A stretch of DNA of 32,742 nucleotides from Flavobacterium tegetincola DSM 22377. Lineage in GTDB: Bacteria > Bacteroidota > Bacteroidia > Flavobacteriales > Flavobacteriaceae. The translations under genes were made by a program, and so were the position numbers. The stretch lies in assembly GCF_000425485.1 (NCBI RefSeq), contig NZ_KE384390.1, forward strand, positions 2,629-35,370, written 5' to 3'. This document shows, in pieces, positions 24,719 through 32,742 of this stretch (positions are counted from its first letter, which is position 1; every line of letters begins with the position of its first letter). The notes below the pieces were generated by a model. The model was not told the origin of the DNA. It searched no databases and worked only from the letters and a program-made list of their open reading frames with translations.

Positions 24719-25343
24719 ATATTAAATTTTTTAGTGCATTCGAATGGCTGTGATGGCTATGTTTTTCTTCAAAAAGCAAAATAAATTACTAATAAGGGGC
24801 AAAAGGAAACACTAATAGGTACGTGATTATGAATTTTTTTATCAGATAGTTTTTCAAATTAAATCATTTTTAATAACGATTTATAGAGGTCGGTAGTTAA
24901 GTACTTACTTTTAATTTTATCAAATGTGTTGTTTTTGAGTTGTTTAAAATATTTAAGGTCGTTTGTTCGTGCGCAGCCAAGAACTTTTCGTGTGCAAAAA
25001 AGAGGTTTCGACTACGCTCAACCAGACATTTGTCGGATTAATCAATATTAGAATATGAAATTATCTACTGAGCTCTATAAAAATGTATTAAGTAAGTGAT
25101 TTTATTATTTACAAAAAAGAATAGATTGATCATTCATTTATATTAATCATACAAAAACGCAAGTACTAACATAGTACAGATCTCCCTACACAATATCCCT
25201 TGCGAAATTCTCGTAAGGGATATTTTTTTTAACACTTACGCTATAAATTGTAGCGTTGAGATCAAAAAATTGCTATTAGATTTGAAATCATACTATTTTA
25301 ACAAATATTTTACATTTTAATTTTAAAAGGTAATTTTTATTTT
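24719..25343. other. Intergenic region before the 1667-aa gene
   Basis: No gene visible. It contains a repeat-like fragment (GAGGTTTCGACTACGCTCAA, about 25001-25025) of a kind dispersed in flavobacterial genomes, a strong plus-strand terminator (25192-25230), a 6-bp inverted repeat ACGCTA/TAGCGT (25238-25256) and a possible promoter for the next gene (TTG at 25282-25284). Confidence 0.5.
25192..25230 (+). terminator. Rho-independent terminator
   Basis: AATATCCCTTGCGA and TCGTAAGGGATATT form a 14-bp stem with one G-U pair, a 5-base loop and a run of eight T. The nearest plus-strand gene ends 470 bp upstream, so it ends either a very long 3' tail or an unrecognised small transcript. Confidence 0.85.
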
Positions 25344-28300
25344 TTGCAACCAACACAAAACAAAGTAATCAACAAAAACCCTAATATTATCAAACAAATT
25401 ACCCTTCCAAAACAAAAAATAATTTTTGTTTTAACGCTGTTTGCCTTGTTTTTTACAGGCATTCTAAAAGCACAGGCACAACCGCCACCTGGCATTGCTT
25501 TATTCTGGGACAAGCAAGTCGGTTGTCAAATTGGTGGTGTCGATGACAAGCGCTTTGTATTCTTTGAAGATATTCAAGACTCTGAATGCATTCGTGTCTG
25601 TGATCAAACTGTGGTCAACTATGATTTAGAAAACCTGCCAGGTGGTGCTACCACTACATGGACAGTAGCTGGAGGTACCCTTATTGCTAGTACTAATTCT
25701 AGTGCTAGTGTACATTGGCAGAATGTAGGACTTGGTTCTATTACACTTACCATCGTGCTTTCTGAAAGTACCATTACAAAGACCCTTTGTATTGAAAAAA
25801 TTGAACTCCCTACCGCAAATTTTGCAGTTATTGGTCAAGAGCATCCCGATTATTTTGAAACCTGCAGTCAGCAAGTGCTCCACTTCAGTAATTTGTCGAG
25901 CGCTAATAGTGGTTCAGCACTGATGTTTTACCTCTGGGATTTTGGTGATGGAAGTACTTCAACAGCCTTTGAACCTGCACATAGCTACGCCAATGATGGT
26001 AATTATACCGTAACGTTGACAGTGACAAATGCCTGCAATTGCAAGTCTGTGTTTAAGATGCAAATAATTGCAAAGCGACGTGGCTTTGAGATATCATGCC
26101 CTACAGTAGTTTGTGAAGGACAGTCCGCCATATACTCCTTGCCATTTAATGCAAATCAAGTTTGTGGTGGTAATAATGGATGGTCGGTTATTGGCGGTCA
26201 AATAATTTCTTATGGCAATAGTAGTATCGAAGTACTATGGAATAATGTAGACGCGACTGGTTTTGGTTATGTCACTTTTGATCCATCGCACTGTGATTTA
26301 CCTTGTCGTAAAATTACGACAGTTAAAGTACCTGTAATTCAAGCGAAAGGCACAATTCAAGGTGATGAAGCACTTTGTGTAGCTGAGCAAGGACGTTACA
26401 AGTTGCCACAATGGCCTACCACTGACATTACGTGGGAAATTCTTGGTAACGTAAATAATAATCTTGCACAAATCATCCTAACAGATCAGCGTAATGAGAT
26501 TATAGTAGTTCCAGCTGCAAGCGGAACACTTATCTTAAGAGCAGTTTATACAAACACGCTATTGGGATGCAGTGGTCAAGCTGAATTTAAAATTCAGGTT
26601 GCTGATCCACTTTCCATTATTGGTGCCAATAGTTTTTGTCAGAACAGCTCCGGCACGTTCACTAATACTCAGGGTGCTCCAGTACAATGGACTTTAAAAA
26701 ACGCTACAAATACGGTAGTGGCTTCTGGTTCAGATGCTTCGCTTACATATCTATTTTCTCAAGCGGGCACTTATAAATTGTCTGTTACCTCACCTAATTT
26801 TTGTAGTGTTGACGAAAAGACAATCGTAGTTCTTGCAAAACCTGCTGCACCTACTTCTGTAACAGGAGAAGTTTTAGTATGTCCTAGCGCTCCGTACTCT
26901 TACAGTATTACTAATCCTGATGCGAACAGTATTTATACATGGTCCGTTACAAACGGTTCAATTATAGGATCTGCTCAAGGAGATGAGGTTAACATCTCTT
27001 TTAACGGAACTTTTCCTGCTACGATTTCTGTTTTTAGTAAAACCATTGGTCCTTTGGAATGCACATCAAGTCCATTAGTGGTAACTGTAAATCAAGTACC
27101 TGTAAATGCAGTGATTTCGCCTGCATTTAGTACAGTGTGCAGCAGTTCAATTGGAACGTACAAAGCGTTTAAAAGTGGGACAAGCAATTTGTTTACAGGT
27201 GGAGACAGTTACACTTGGTCGTTGTCAGATCCTGCCTTAGGTAGTATTACCACGGGTCAAGGTACAACAGAAGTGGATGTGCTTTTTAATGAAGTAGCTA
27301 CTGTTACTACTGTTAATTTGATACTAGCTGTTGGAAAATGTACAATAAGTCCTGCCCCACAGTTTGTAAAACAAATTACAATAAATCCTAAAGCACAAAT
27401 TAAGATTACCGCCTTACCAAATCCAGCTTGCGGACAATATAATGTAACCTATACGGTTTCGTCAATTAATGGTGTTCCGTTAAATTCTTTAGATGTCGTG
27501 ACTTGGAACTTAGGAAACGGGCCAATTCTTGGTGTTGCAGATATATCTACAACGTTTGTTAACAATAGTTCTACCAATATTGATTATGTTGTTACGGCGT
27601 TTATCAACAATGCTAATGGCTGTGGCCCTACCAATACCGCATCTTTTACCACAACGGTATTGCCTAATCCTCCTGCCGTAGCCAGCATTAGTACATTGGG
27701 AAATGCATTCTGCGAAATTTCGGATGTAAATACAGTAATTACCGTATCATCTAATACCGCAGGCTCTTTTCAATGGTTTAAAAATGGAAGTCTAATCCCT
27801 ACAGAGACGGGAACTTCACTGACCGTAGGTCCTGCACTCAATTTTGGTGCTTATACCTTTAAAGTTACTAGCTCAAATGGATGTATTAGAGAATCTAACG
27901 TTGTTAATATTTACAAGAAATGCGGTTCGCTACCCGGCTGTACAATAAATGCTACCGTGCAAAACAATTCTTATTTAAGTGCTTGTGGCACGATAACTTT
28001 TGCAGCTACTACCTCGCCAGCGCCAATATCATCTTCGTGGTCTGTACTAGGTACAAGAGCAGGAAATTTTAGTGTTTCAGGCAACACGCTTACGGGTGTT
28101 CCGGGAGTTTATACCATTTTGTACGAAACGGTATATCCTTGTTCTCAAGGTGGCACAGGAAAAAAAGTGGAAGCCAAACAAGTAATCATACCTTACGCTC
28201 CCGAATTTTCTTACATTGCAAAATGCAATCCGGACAATACCTTTAACGTTAATTTCATAGACAATAGTAATTTCTATGATGGAGTTAGTCCTAAAAATGT

Positions 28301-30347
28301 GCGATTTTTCTATAAATTAGCAAGTGCAAGTTCTTTTACTTATGTTCCTTACAATCCTTCGGTAACGGTTGATGAAATTCAGAATCTTCCAGCAGGAAAC
28401 TATGTTTTTAGAGTGGAAAATGATGGTGTTGCCGCAAATACACCAACAATCATGTGCTTCAAAGAATATACGGTGAATTTGCAAGGAATTGATGAGTCAA
28501 TAGATATTGTAGTTATTAGCGGTCTGCCAGTCGATTGCCACAATACTCCAGTGAAATTTGGATTAAATCCGGTTCCGTTTGGAAATAGTGTTGAATGGGA
28601 TTTTGGTGATGGAGCCACAAACACGGCTTTATCTCCGAGTAGAGTATACACCGTTTCTGAAGCACCGTATACCATAAAATGTACCATTACCAATCCGTTT
28701 GGATGCAGTATTATCAGATGGGCAACTGTTTATATTCCGAAAAAGTGTTTCACAGGCGATATAATAGCAACACCTAGTAATACGACCGTTTGTAAAGGAG
28801 ATTCCGTGGAATTAAAATATGTACCTTCAACTGGTGATTGCGAGGTTGCCAATTATACTTGGATGAATGGAAGTGCTCCCGTGCTCAATGCCCCAAACGC
28901 TAGCACTTTAAACGTTGCTACACCTGGGTTTTATTGGGTAAAAGTAAGTAGTGCCAATAGTTGCGATTACAATACACCTACTCAAATCACTCCTACGTTT
29001 AAAACGCTGCCAAGTGTCAAGATCAAAGGACAGTTCCGCTACTGCGAAAATGAGTCAATTCTACTTACAGCAGTAACTACTGCTACCTCAATTGTATGGA
29101 AAATTGACGGGATCGTCAAACCTCAATTTAATAACATGACCACAGCAGATTTTTCAGGCATGTTCAGTCCTGCTACTTTTGTGATCAGTTGCACCGTAAG
29201 TGATGGAGTTTGCTCTAATACTGCAAGCCATAGCATTACGGTAGAAGAAGCAGTTTTAGACATACAGGTTGATGTTGCCATTTCTTGCGACCCATATAAA
29301 GTAGTAATCACTGCCAATGCTGTAACGAATAGTTCAGATCCTGTACATTACAACTGGAGCAACGGCGCAGTGGGTAATAGCATTACTGTAAATGACGGCG
29401 GCGCTTTTAGCGTTACTGCAAGTACTGGTGGAGGTTGTTCGTTTACTAAACAAATCGATGTACCTAAAAGCCCTGAAAACTATATGTGGATATTTCCTAC
29501 AGGTTGCTATACCGACTGTATCAGAAAAGGCAATTATCTAATAGGTCCTTTATTACCTTTACAAAATTGGAGTTGGAACAACAATGGGCAATCCGTCTCT
29601 TCCGGAAGTGGTTTTGCAAGTCCTTTCACTTTGTATTCAAATGGCAACTATTCAATGACGATCAATACAGGTATGTGCGATTTAGAGTCGGGACTGTTGA
29701 GTTTTTCAAATAATATGTGTGGGGATTGCGAAATAAAAGACGTCAAGATTGAGGAAGTCAAAAAAGTCGAAGCCAAATACTGCGCATTTACACAAATATT
29801 AGTAATTCACAGCGGGGCAAGTCAGCCATTTCAAGCAACCATCAGTGACCCATTAAACCATGTTCTGATTATTCCTGCAAGCTTTACATTAGTGCCAGGC
29901 GCAAATGTAATTGAGGTCACAATAATTCCTCAAAGTCCATTTATGGGAGGAACTACCACCTTGAGAATACACGGTCAAATCTCTGAAAAAGAAGGAATCA
30001 TTGATTGTGAATATTTGTTTCCAATTAAAATTCCTTATTGTGAGGATATGGAATACAGGAAATCTGGTGATACAAATAAAACGAGTTCAGAAATACCTAG
30101 TTTTAAATCCTGTACGCTCTATCCAAATCCAGCCTCTGGAACGGTTCAAGTACAGTATGACTTAAGTGTATCAAATGCTGTAGTAGAACTGTATGACTTG
30201 ACAGGTCGTTTGTTAAACCAAAAAGCACTTGGTAGTGCACAAGGCACAGCAACACTAAACATCAGTGGTTTTCCTGCAGGTGTTTACATTGTAGCAATCA
30301 GAAATGAAAATCAAATCTTGTATCAACAAAAATTAATTATTAAATAA
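25344..30347 (+). CDS. Giant T9SS-exported PKD-domain surface protein (1667 aa)
   Basis: Predicted very large secreted or surface protein. A signal region (hydrophobic residues 24-40, ending KAQAQ) is followed by a long Cys- and Thr-rich beta-sheet body with PKD-type domains at about residues 165-235 (FGDGSTSTAFEPAHSYANDG) and 1055-1130 (WDFGDGATNTALSPSRVY), several Ig-like repeats, and a type IX sorting domain at about 1588-1667 (LYPNPASGTVQVQYDL ... GVYIVAIRNENQ). The TTG start at 25344 is chosen because no in-frame ATG precedes the signal region; AAAAGG lies 13 bp upstream. Such proteins are usually adhesins or matrix components. Residues about 1285-1487 are duplicated at 31841-32473. Confidence 0.9.
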   Translation: MQPTQNKVINKNPNIIKQITLPKQKIIFVLTLFALFFTGILKAQAQPPPGIALFWDKQVGCQIGGVDDKRFVFFEDIQDSECIRVCDQTVVNYDLENLPGGATTTWTVAGGTLIASTNSSASVHWQNVGLGSITLTIVLSESTITKTLCIEKIELPTANFAVIGQEHPDYFETCSQQVLHFSNLSSANSGSALMFYLWDFGDGSTSTAFEPAHSYANDGNYTVTLTVTNACNCKSVFKMQIIAKRRGFEISCPTVVCEGQSAIYSLPFNANQVCGGNNGWSVIGGQIISYGNSSIEVLWNNVDATGFGYVTFDPSHCDLPCRKITTVKVPVIQAKGTIQGDEALCVAEQGRYKLPQWPTTDITWEILGNVNNNLAQIILTDQRNEIIVVPAASGTLILRAVYTNTLLGCSGQAEFKIQVADPLSIIGANSFCQNSSGTFTNTQGAPVQWTLKNATNTVVASGSDASLTYLFSQAGTYKLSVTSPNFCSVDEKTIVVLAKPAAPTSVTGEVLVCPSAPYSYSITNPDANSIYTWSVTNGSIIGSAQGDEVNISFNGTFPATISVFSKTIGPLECTSSPLVVTVNQVPVNAVISPAFSTVCSSSIGTYKAFKSGTSNLFTGGDSYTWSLSDPALGSITTGQGTTEVDVLFNEVATVTTVNLILAVGKCTISPAPQFVKQITINPKAQIKITALPNPACGQYNVTYTVSSINGVPLNSLDVVTWNLGNGPILGVADISTTFVNNSSTNIDYVVTAFINNANGCGPTNTASFTTTVLPNPPAVASISTLGNAFCEISDVNTVITVSSNTAGSFQWFKNGSLIPTETGTSLTVGPALNFGAYTFKVTSSNGCIRESNVVNIYKKCGSLPGCTINATVQNNSYLSACGTITFAATTSPAPISSSWSVLGTRAGNFSVSGNTLTGVPGVYTILYETVYPCSQGGTGKKVEAKQVIIPYAPEFSYIAKCNPDNTFNVNFIDNSNFYDGVSPKNVRFFYKLASASSFTYVPYNPSVTVDEIQNLPAGNYVFRVENDGVAANTPTIMCFKEYTVNLQGIDESIDIVVISGLPVDCHNTPVKFGLNPVPFGNSVEWDFGDGATNTALSPSRVYTVSEAPYTIKCTITNPFGCSIIRWATVYIPKKCFTGDIIATPSNTTVCKGDSVELKYVPSTGDCEVANYTWMNGSAPVLNAPNASTLNVATPGFYWVKVSSANSCDYNTPTQITPTFKTLPSVKIKGQFRYCENESILLTAVTTATSIVWKIDGIVKPQFNNMTTADFSGMFSPATFVISCTVSDGVCSNTASHSITVEEAVLDIQVDVAISCDPYKVVITANAVTNSSDPVHYNWSNGAVGNSITVNDGGAFSVTASTGGGCSFTKQIDVPKSPENYMWIFPTGCYTDCIRKGNYLIGPLLPLQNWSWNNNGQSVSSGSGFASPFTLYSNGNYSMTINTGMCDLESGLLSFSNNMCGDCEIKDVKIEEVKKVEAKYCAFTQILVIHSGASQPFQATISDPLNHVLIIPASFTLVPGANVIEVTIIPQSPFMGGTTTLRIHGQISEKEGIIDCEYLFPIKIPYCEDMEYRKSGDTNKTSSEIPSFKSCTLYPNPASGTVQVQYDLSVSNAVVELYDLTGRLLNQKALGSAQGTATLNISGFPAGVYIVAIRNENQILYQQKLIIK

Positions 30348-30414
30348 TTTAAGTAACTTACCCTTTCCTAGCACCCTCTCCCGAAACTTCGGGTGAAGGT
30401 GAGGAAACTAATCT

Positions 30415-30443
30415 AAGAGGCAGGCGCTGCCTGCCTCTTTTTT
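30415..30443 (+). terminator. Rho-independent terminator after the 1667-aa gene
   Basis: AAGAGGCAGGC and GCCTGCCTCTT form a perfect 11-bp stem with loop GCT, followed by T6. It lies 68 bases after the stop and separates the two surface-protein genes. A second small stem (CCCGAA/TTCGGG, about 30380-30393) precedes it. Confidence 0.92.
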
Positions 30444-30456
30444 AAATAATTACAAT

Positions 30457-31836
30457 ATGAAAAAAATTTTACTTAGTACATTTTTACTAACTACAATCTT
30501 TACGAATGCCCAATGTTACAAATCAATCTCTTTTGGTGGTACCCATACAGTAGGATTAAATACAGATGGTACACTTTGGGGTTGGGGAGCGGGTTCTTAC
30601 GGGCAGTTAGGAAACATTAATTGGACAGAACCTAATGCAGTTCAAATCGGTACAGTCACAAATTGGGCAAAAGTTTACACTGGAGTACGCAACACCTTTG
30701 CCATTAAAAATGACGGTACTCTCTGGGGTATTGGAGGCAACGATAATGGCTCTCTAGGAGTGAATTCCAGTGCGCAAAGTTTTGCTACCTTTCAACAAAT
30801 CACAACGGCAAATAATTGGGTAAAAGTAGCACCTTCCTATTTTTTTTCTTTGGCTTTAAAATCAGATGGAACTATTTGGGCATGGGGTCAAGACAACTAC
30901 AATCAAACTGGAAACCCTCCCTCGTCAGAATCACAACTTGTTCCAATACAAGTAGGCACCGGAACAAGTTGGATTGATATAGCTACAAGTACAGGTGAAA
31001 CAGCTTTTGCTTTGAAAGCGGATGGGACACTTTGGGGTTGGGGAGCAAATACAGGATATCTTTTAGTAGCAGCATCCAGCATTTATGCATTAAATACGCC
31101 TACGCAAATTACTTCCATTAATACATGGAATAAAATGAGCGTTGGAGCTATACATATTTTGGCACAAAAATCTGATGGAACGCTTTGGGCATGGGGTTCG
31201 GGTCCTGGTAGAGGTGTTGGTGAAGATATCAACCCTGGCATCACTCCTCATCAAGTAAGCACCGATTCTTGGAAGAGTTTTTCAACTGGAACAAGTACTT
31301 CGTTTGGAGTTAAAACAGACGGTACTTTATGGGCTTGGGGACTGAATACAAATGGGCAATTAGCAGATGGTACTTCAAGTACGCATCATGTTCCTGTACA
31401 GATAGGAACGGATAGCAATTGGGATACTGTTCAAGCACGCAATTTTACTACTACAATGGCTACTAAAACCGATGGATCAGTTTATTATTGGGGTAGAAAT
31501 TATAATGGTGAGTTTGGTAACGGCACGGATTATAATGCAGGGTATTATACTTCTCCTCAATTAACGCCTAACATCTGCGTCAACAGTTTAGCTACGCCTA
31601 CATTTGAGCAAAATGTATTCAAGGTATATCCTAACCCAGTACAAAATGATTTGTTTATTGCTACACAAGAAACACAATCATATCAAATCTATTCAATTTT
31701 AGGAGTTAAGATTAGCGAAGGGATAATTTCAGTGGGTAACAGCATTGATTGCAGCAACCTGACTAGTGGGGTTTATTTGTTGAACTTGACGAATGGTTTA
31801 CGGAATACAAGTACTCAGAAAATTTTAAAACAGTAA
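30457..31836 (+). CDS. T9SS-exported RCC1-repeat protein
   Basis: Predicted secreted protein of 459 aa: signal peptide MKKILLSTFLLTTIFTNAQ, then about seven RCC1-type repeats (DGTLWGWGAGSYGQLGN, DGTIWAWGQDNYNQTGN, DGTLWAWGLNTNGQLADG) forming a beta-propeller to about residue 370, then a type IX sorting domain (VYPNPVQNDLFI ... SGVYLLNLTNG) to the end. The frame is intact. It begins right after a strong terminator, so it should have its own promoter, and ends 4 bp before a fragment of a duplicated neighbour gene. Confidence 0.9.
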   Translation: MKKILLSTFLLTTIFTNAQCYKSISFGGTHTVGLNTDGTLWGWGAGSYGQLGNINWTEPNAVQIGTVTNWAKVYTGVRNTFAIKNDGTLWGIGGNDNGSLGVNSSAQSFATFQQITTANNWVKVAPSYFFSLALKSDGTIWAWGQDNYNQTGNPPSSESQLVPIQVGTGTSWIDIATSTGETAFALKADGTLWGWGANTGYLLVAASSIYALNTPTQITSINTWNKMSVGAIHILAQKSDGTLWAWGSGPGRGVGEDINPGITPHQVSTDSWKSFSTGTSTSFGVKTDGTLWAWGLNTNGQLADGTSSTHHVPVQIGTDSNWDTVQARNFTTTMATKTDGSVYYWGRNYNGEFGNGTDYNAGYYTSPQLTPNICVNSLATPTFEQNVFKVYPNPVQNDLFIATQETQSYQIYSILGVKISEGIISVGNSIDCSNLTSGVYLLNLTNGLRNTSTQKILKQ

Positions 31837-31840
31837 TAAA

Positions 31841-32473
31841 ATGATAGTAAATGATGGTGTTTGTTCTAATACTGCAAGCCATACCATTACGGTAGAAGAA
31901 GCAGTTCTAGACATACAGGTGGATGTTGTCATTTCTTGTGATCCTTATAAAGTAGTAATCACTGCGACTGCGGTAACGAGTAGTTCAGATCCTGTACACT
32001 ACAATTGGAGCAATGGGGAAATAGGCGATACGATTACGCTAAATGATGGTGGTGCTTTTAGCGTTACTGCAAGTACTGGTGGAGGTTGTTCGTTTACCAA
32101 ACAAATTGATGTACCGAAAAGTCCTGAAAACTATATGTGGATATTTCCTACAGGTTGCTATACAGACTGTATCAGAAAAGGAAATTATATTATAGGACCA
32201 TTATTGCCCTTGCAAGATTGGAGTTGGAACAACAATGGGCAATCCGTATCATCTGGAAATGGTTTCATGAATCCTTTCACTTTATATTCAAATGGTAATT
32301 ATTCGATGACGATCAATACGGGTCAGTGCGATTTAGAATCGGATAAATTGAGTTTTTCAGCTGAAAAGTGTGGTGATTGCGAGATAAAAGATGTTAAAAT
32401 AGGAGAAGTTAACATGGTTGAAGCCCAATACTGCGCATTTACGCAAACACTAGTTGAACTAAACCTTCGGTAG
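31841..32473 (+). pseudogene. Diverged partial duplicate of the 1667-aa gene
   Basis: A 210-aa frame whose first 200 residues closely match residues about 1285-1487 of the 1667-aa protein (DGVCSNTASHTITVEEAVLD ... KSPENYMWIFPTGCYTDCIR). Similarity begins near 31849 (matching about 29197) and stops near 32455 (matching about 29803). After that the frame runs into VELNLR and a stop. It has no signal peptide and no sorting domain, so the product would stay in the cell or not be made. Many differences are silent third-base changes, indicating an older duplication or recombination with another family member rather than an assembly error. Confidence 0.75.
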
Positions 32474-32526
32474 CGTATTACCTGAAAATGTTAGTCCTTT
32501 GTAAAACTAATTAAAAATTAATTACA

Positions 32527-32742
32527 ATGACAAAAAAAAGCAGATGAGTTAGTTGGATCCAACACAATTCTGAGTCGAGCCGTTGCTCAAGTTCCTGAAT
32601 TTGCAGAATTACTTCACCGATTTGAACGAGCGATGTCCATTTTAGGCAGGAGCGACAGTACCTACAGGAATTATGCCCAACATGTTGCATCAATAGCATT
32701 GCACTTTGGTAAAATCCCAACCGAATTGGATGTAGAGCAAGT
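32527..32742 (+). CDS. Tyrosine recombinase/integrase, N-terminal part, frameshifted start
   Basis: The window ends inside a site-specific recombinase. In the frame starting from about 32532 the sequence reads KADELVGSNTILSRAVAQVP, then RFERAMSILGRSDSTYRNYA, then FGKIPTELDVEQ, the N-terminal SAM-like (core-binding) domain of tyrosine recombinases often found beside transposases in Bacteroidetes. The obvious ATG at 32527 (MTKK...) is out of frame by one base because of an A8 tract at 32532-32539 and meets TGA at 32545. Either the gene is inactivated, or a slip at the A tract restores the frame. The catalytic half lies beyond the window. Confidence 0.65.

Noticed and set aside
24036..25247. Shared 11-mer TACGCTATAAA at 24036-24046 and 25237-25247, as a possible LytTR B site
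   Set aside because: No direct-repeat partner 22 bp away at either place, and a single 11-bp match between AT-rich regions may be chance.
25250..25284. LytTR-type site upstream of the 1667-aa gene
   Set aside because: I checked 23 bp upstream of the TTG at 25282-25284; the sequence there (GTAGCGTTG and TTTAACACT) does not form the repeat pair.
32511..32720. 69-aa minus-strand frame at the window end
   Set aside because: The plus strand there encodes a recognisable recombinase N-terminus, so this is a shadow.

Overview
The window looks like a chromosomal segment of a low-GC Bacteroidetes, most likely Flavobacterium or a close relative. Three long predicted secreted proteins end in T9SS (type IX secretion) C-terminal sorting domains. 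There are lipoprotein-anchored TPR histidine kinases with LytTR partners, and candidate promoters of the Bacteroidetes TTG/TAnnTTTG kind. The genus is inferred from these features, not from a database match.

Layout. 1-5040 is decaying accessory DNA: two damaged copies of one imidazolonepropionase-like amidohydrolase (1-968 and 3380-4677), a T9SS-exported SBBP-repeat protein between them (1124-2896), and a heavily mutated TPR gene remnant (4689-5040). 5287-15844 (all minus strand) is a two-cassette grasp-with-spasm RiPP locus. Upstream cassette 1 runs: DUF6624-like lipoprotein, GG-leader precursor, ATP-grasp, 62-aa protein, SPASM protein, C39-peptidase ABC exporter, HlyD adaptor. Downstream cassette 2 runs: second GG-leader precursor, TlpA-like thioredoxin, ATP-grasp, 68-aa protein, SPASM protein. 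Only cassette 1 has an exporter, so the two probably share it.

16004-24718 holds two paralogous regulatory modules arranged as an inverted duplication. Each has a LuxR-type response regulator divergent from a LytTR regulator, then a small Pro-rich lipoprotein, a hairpin, and a lipoprotein-anchored TPR histidine kinase. The kinases converge on a GC-rich repeat region. 25344-32473 carries a 1667-aa T9SS/PKD protein, a perfect terminator, an RCC1-repeat T9SS protein and a diverged partial copy of the 1667-aa gene. The window ends in a tyrosine recombinase whose start is out of frame at an A8 tract.

How the parts may work together. Three transcription units (SBBP gene, RiPP cassette 1, RiPP cassette 2) have the same control region: two 9-bp LytTR-type direct repeats (ACCGTAAAT-like) separated by exactly 13 bp and lying exactly 23 bp upstream of a TTG -33 element. 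A fourth repeat pair lies between the RR and LytTR genes of module A. The simplest model is that the adjacent kinase/RR/LytTR modules control production of two modified peptides and one surface protein. Both LytTR proteins have receiver-like N-termini lacking the phospho-Asp and conserved Lys, so they are probably not controlled by ordinary phosphorylation.
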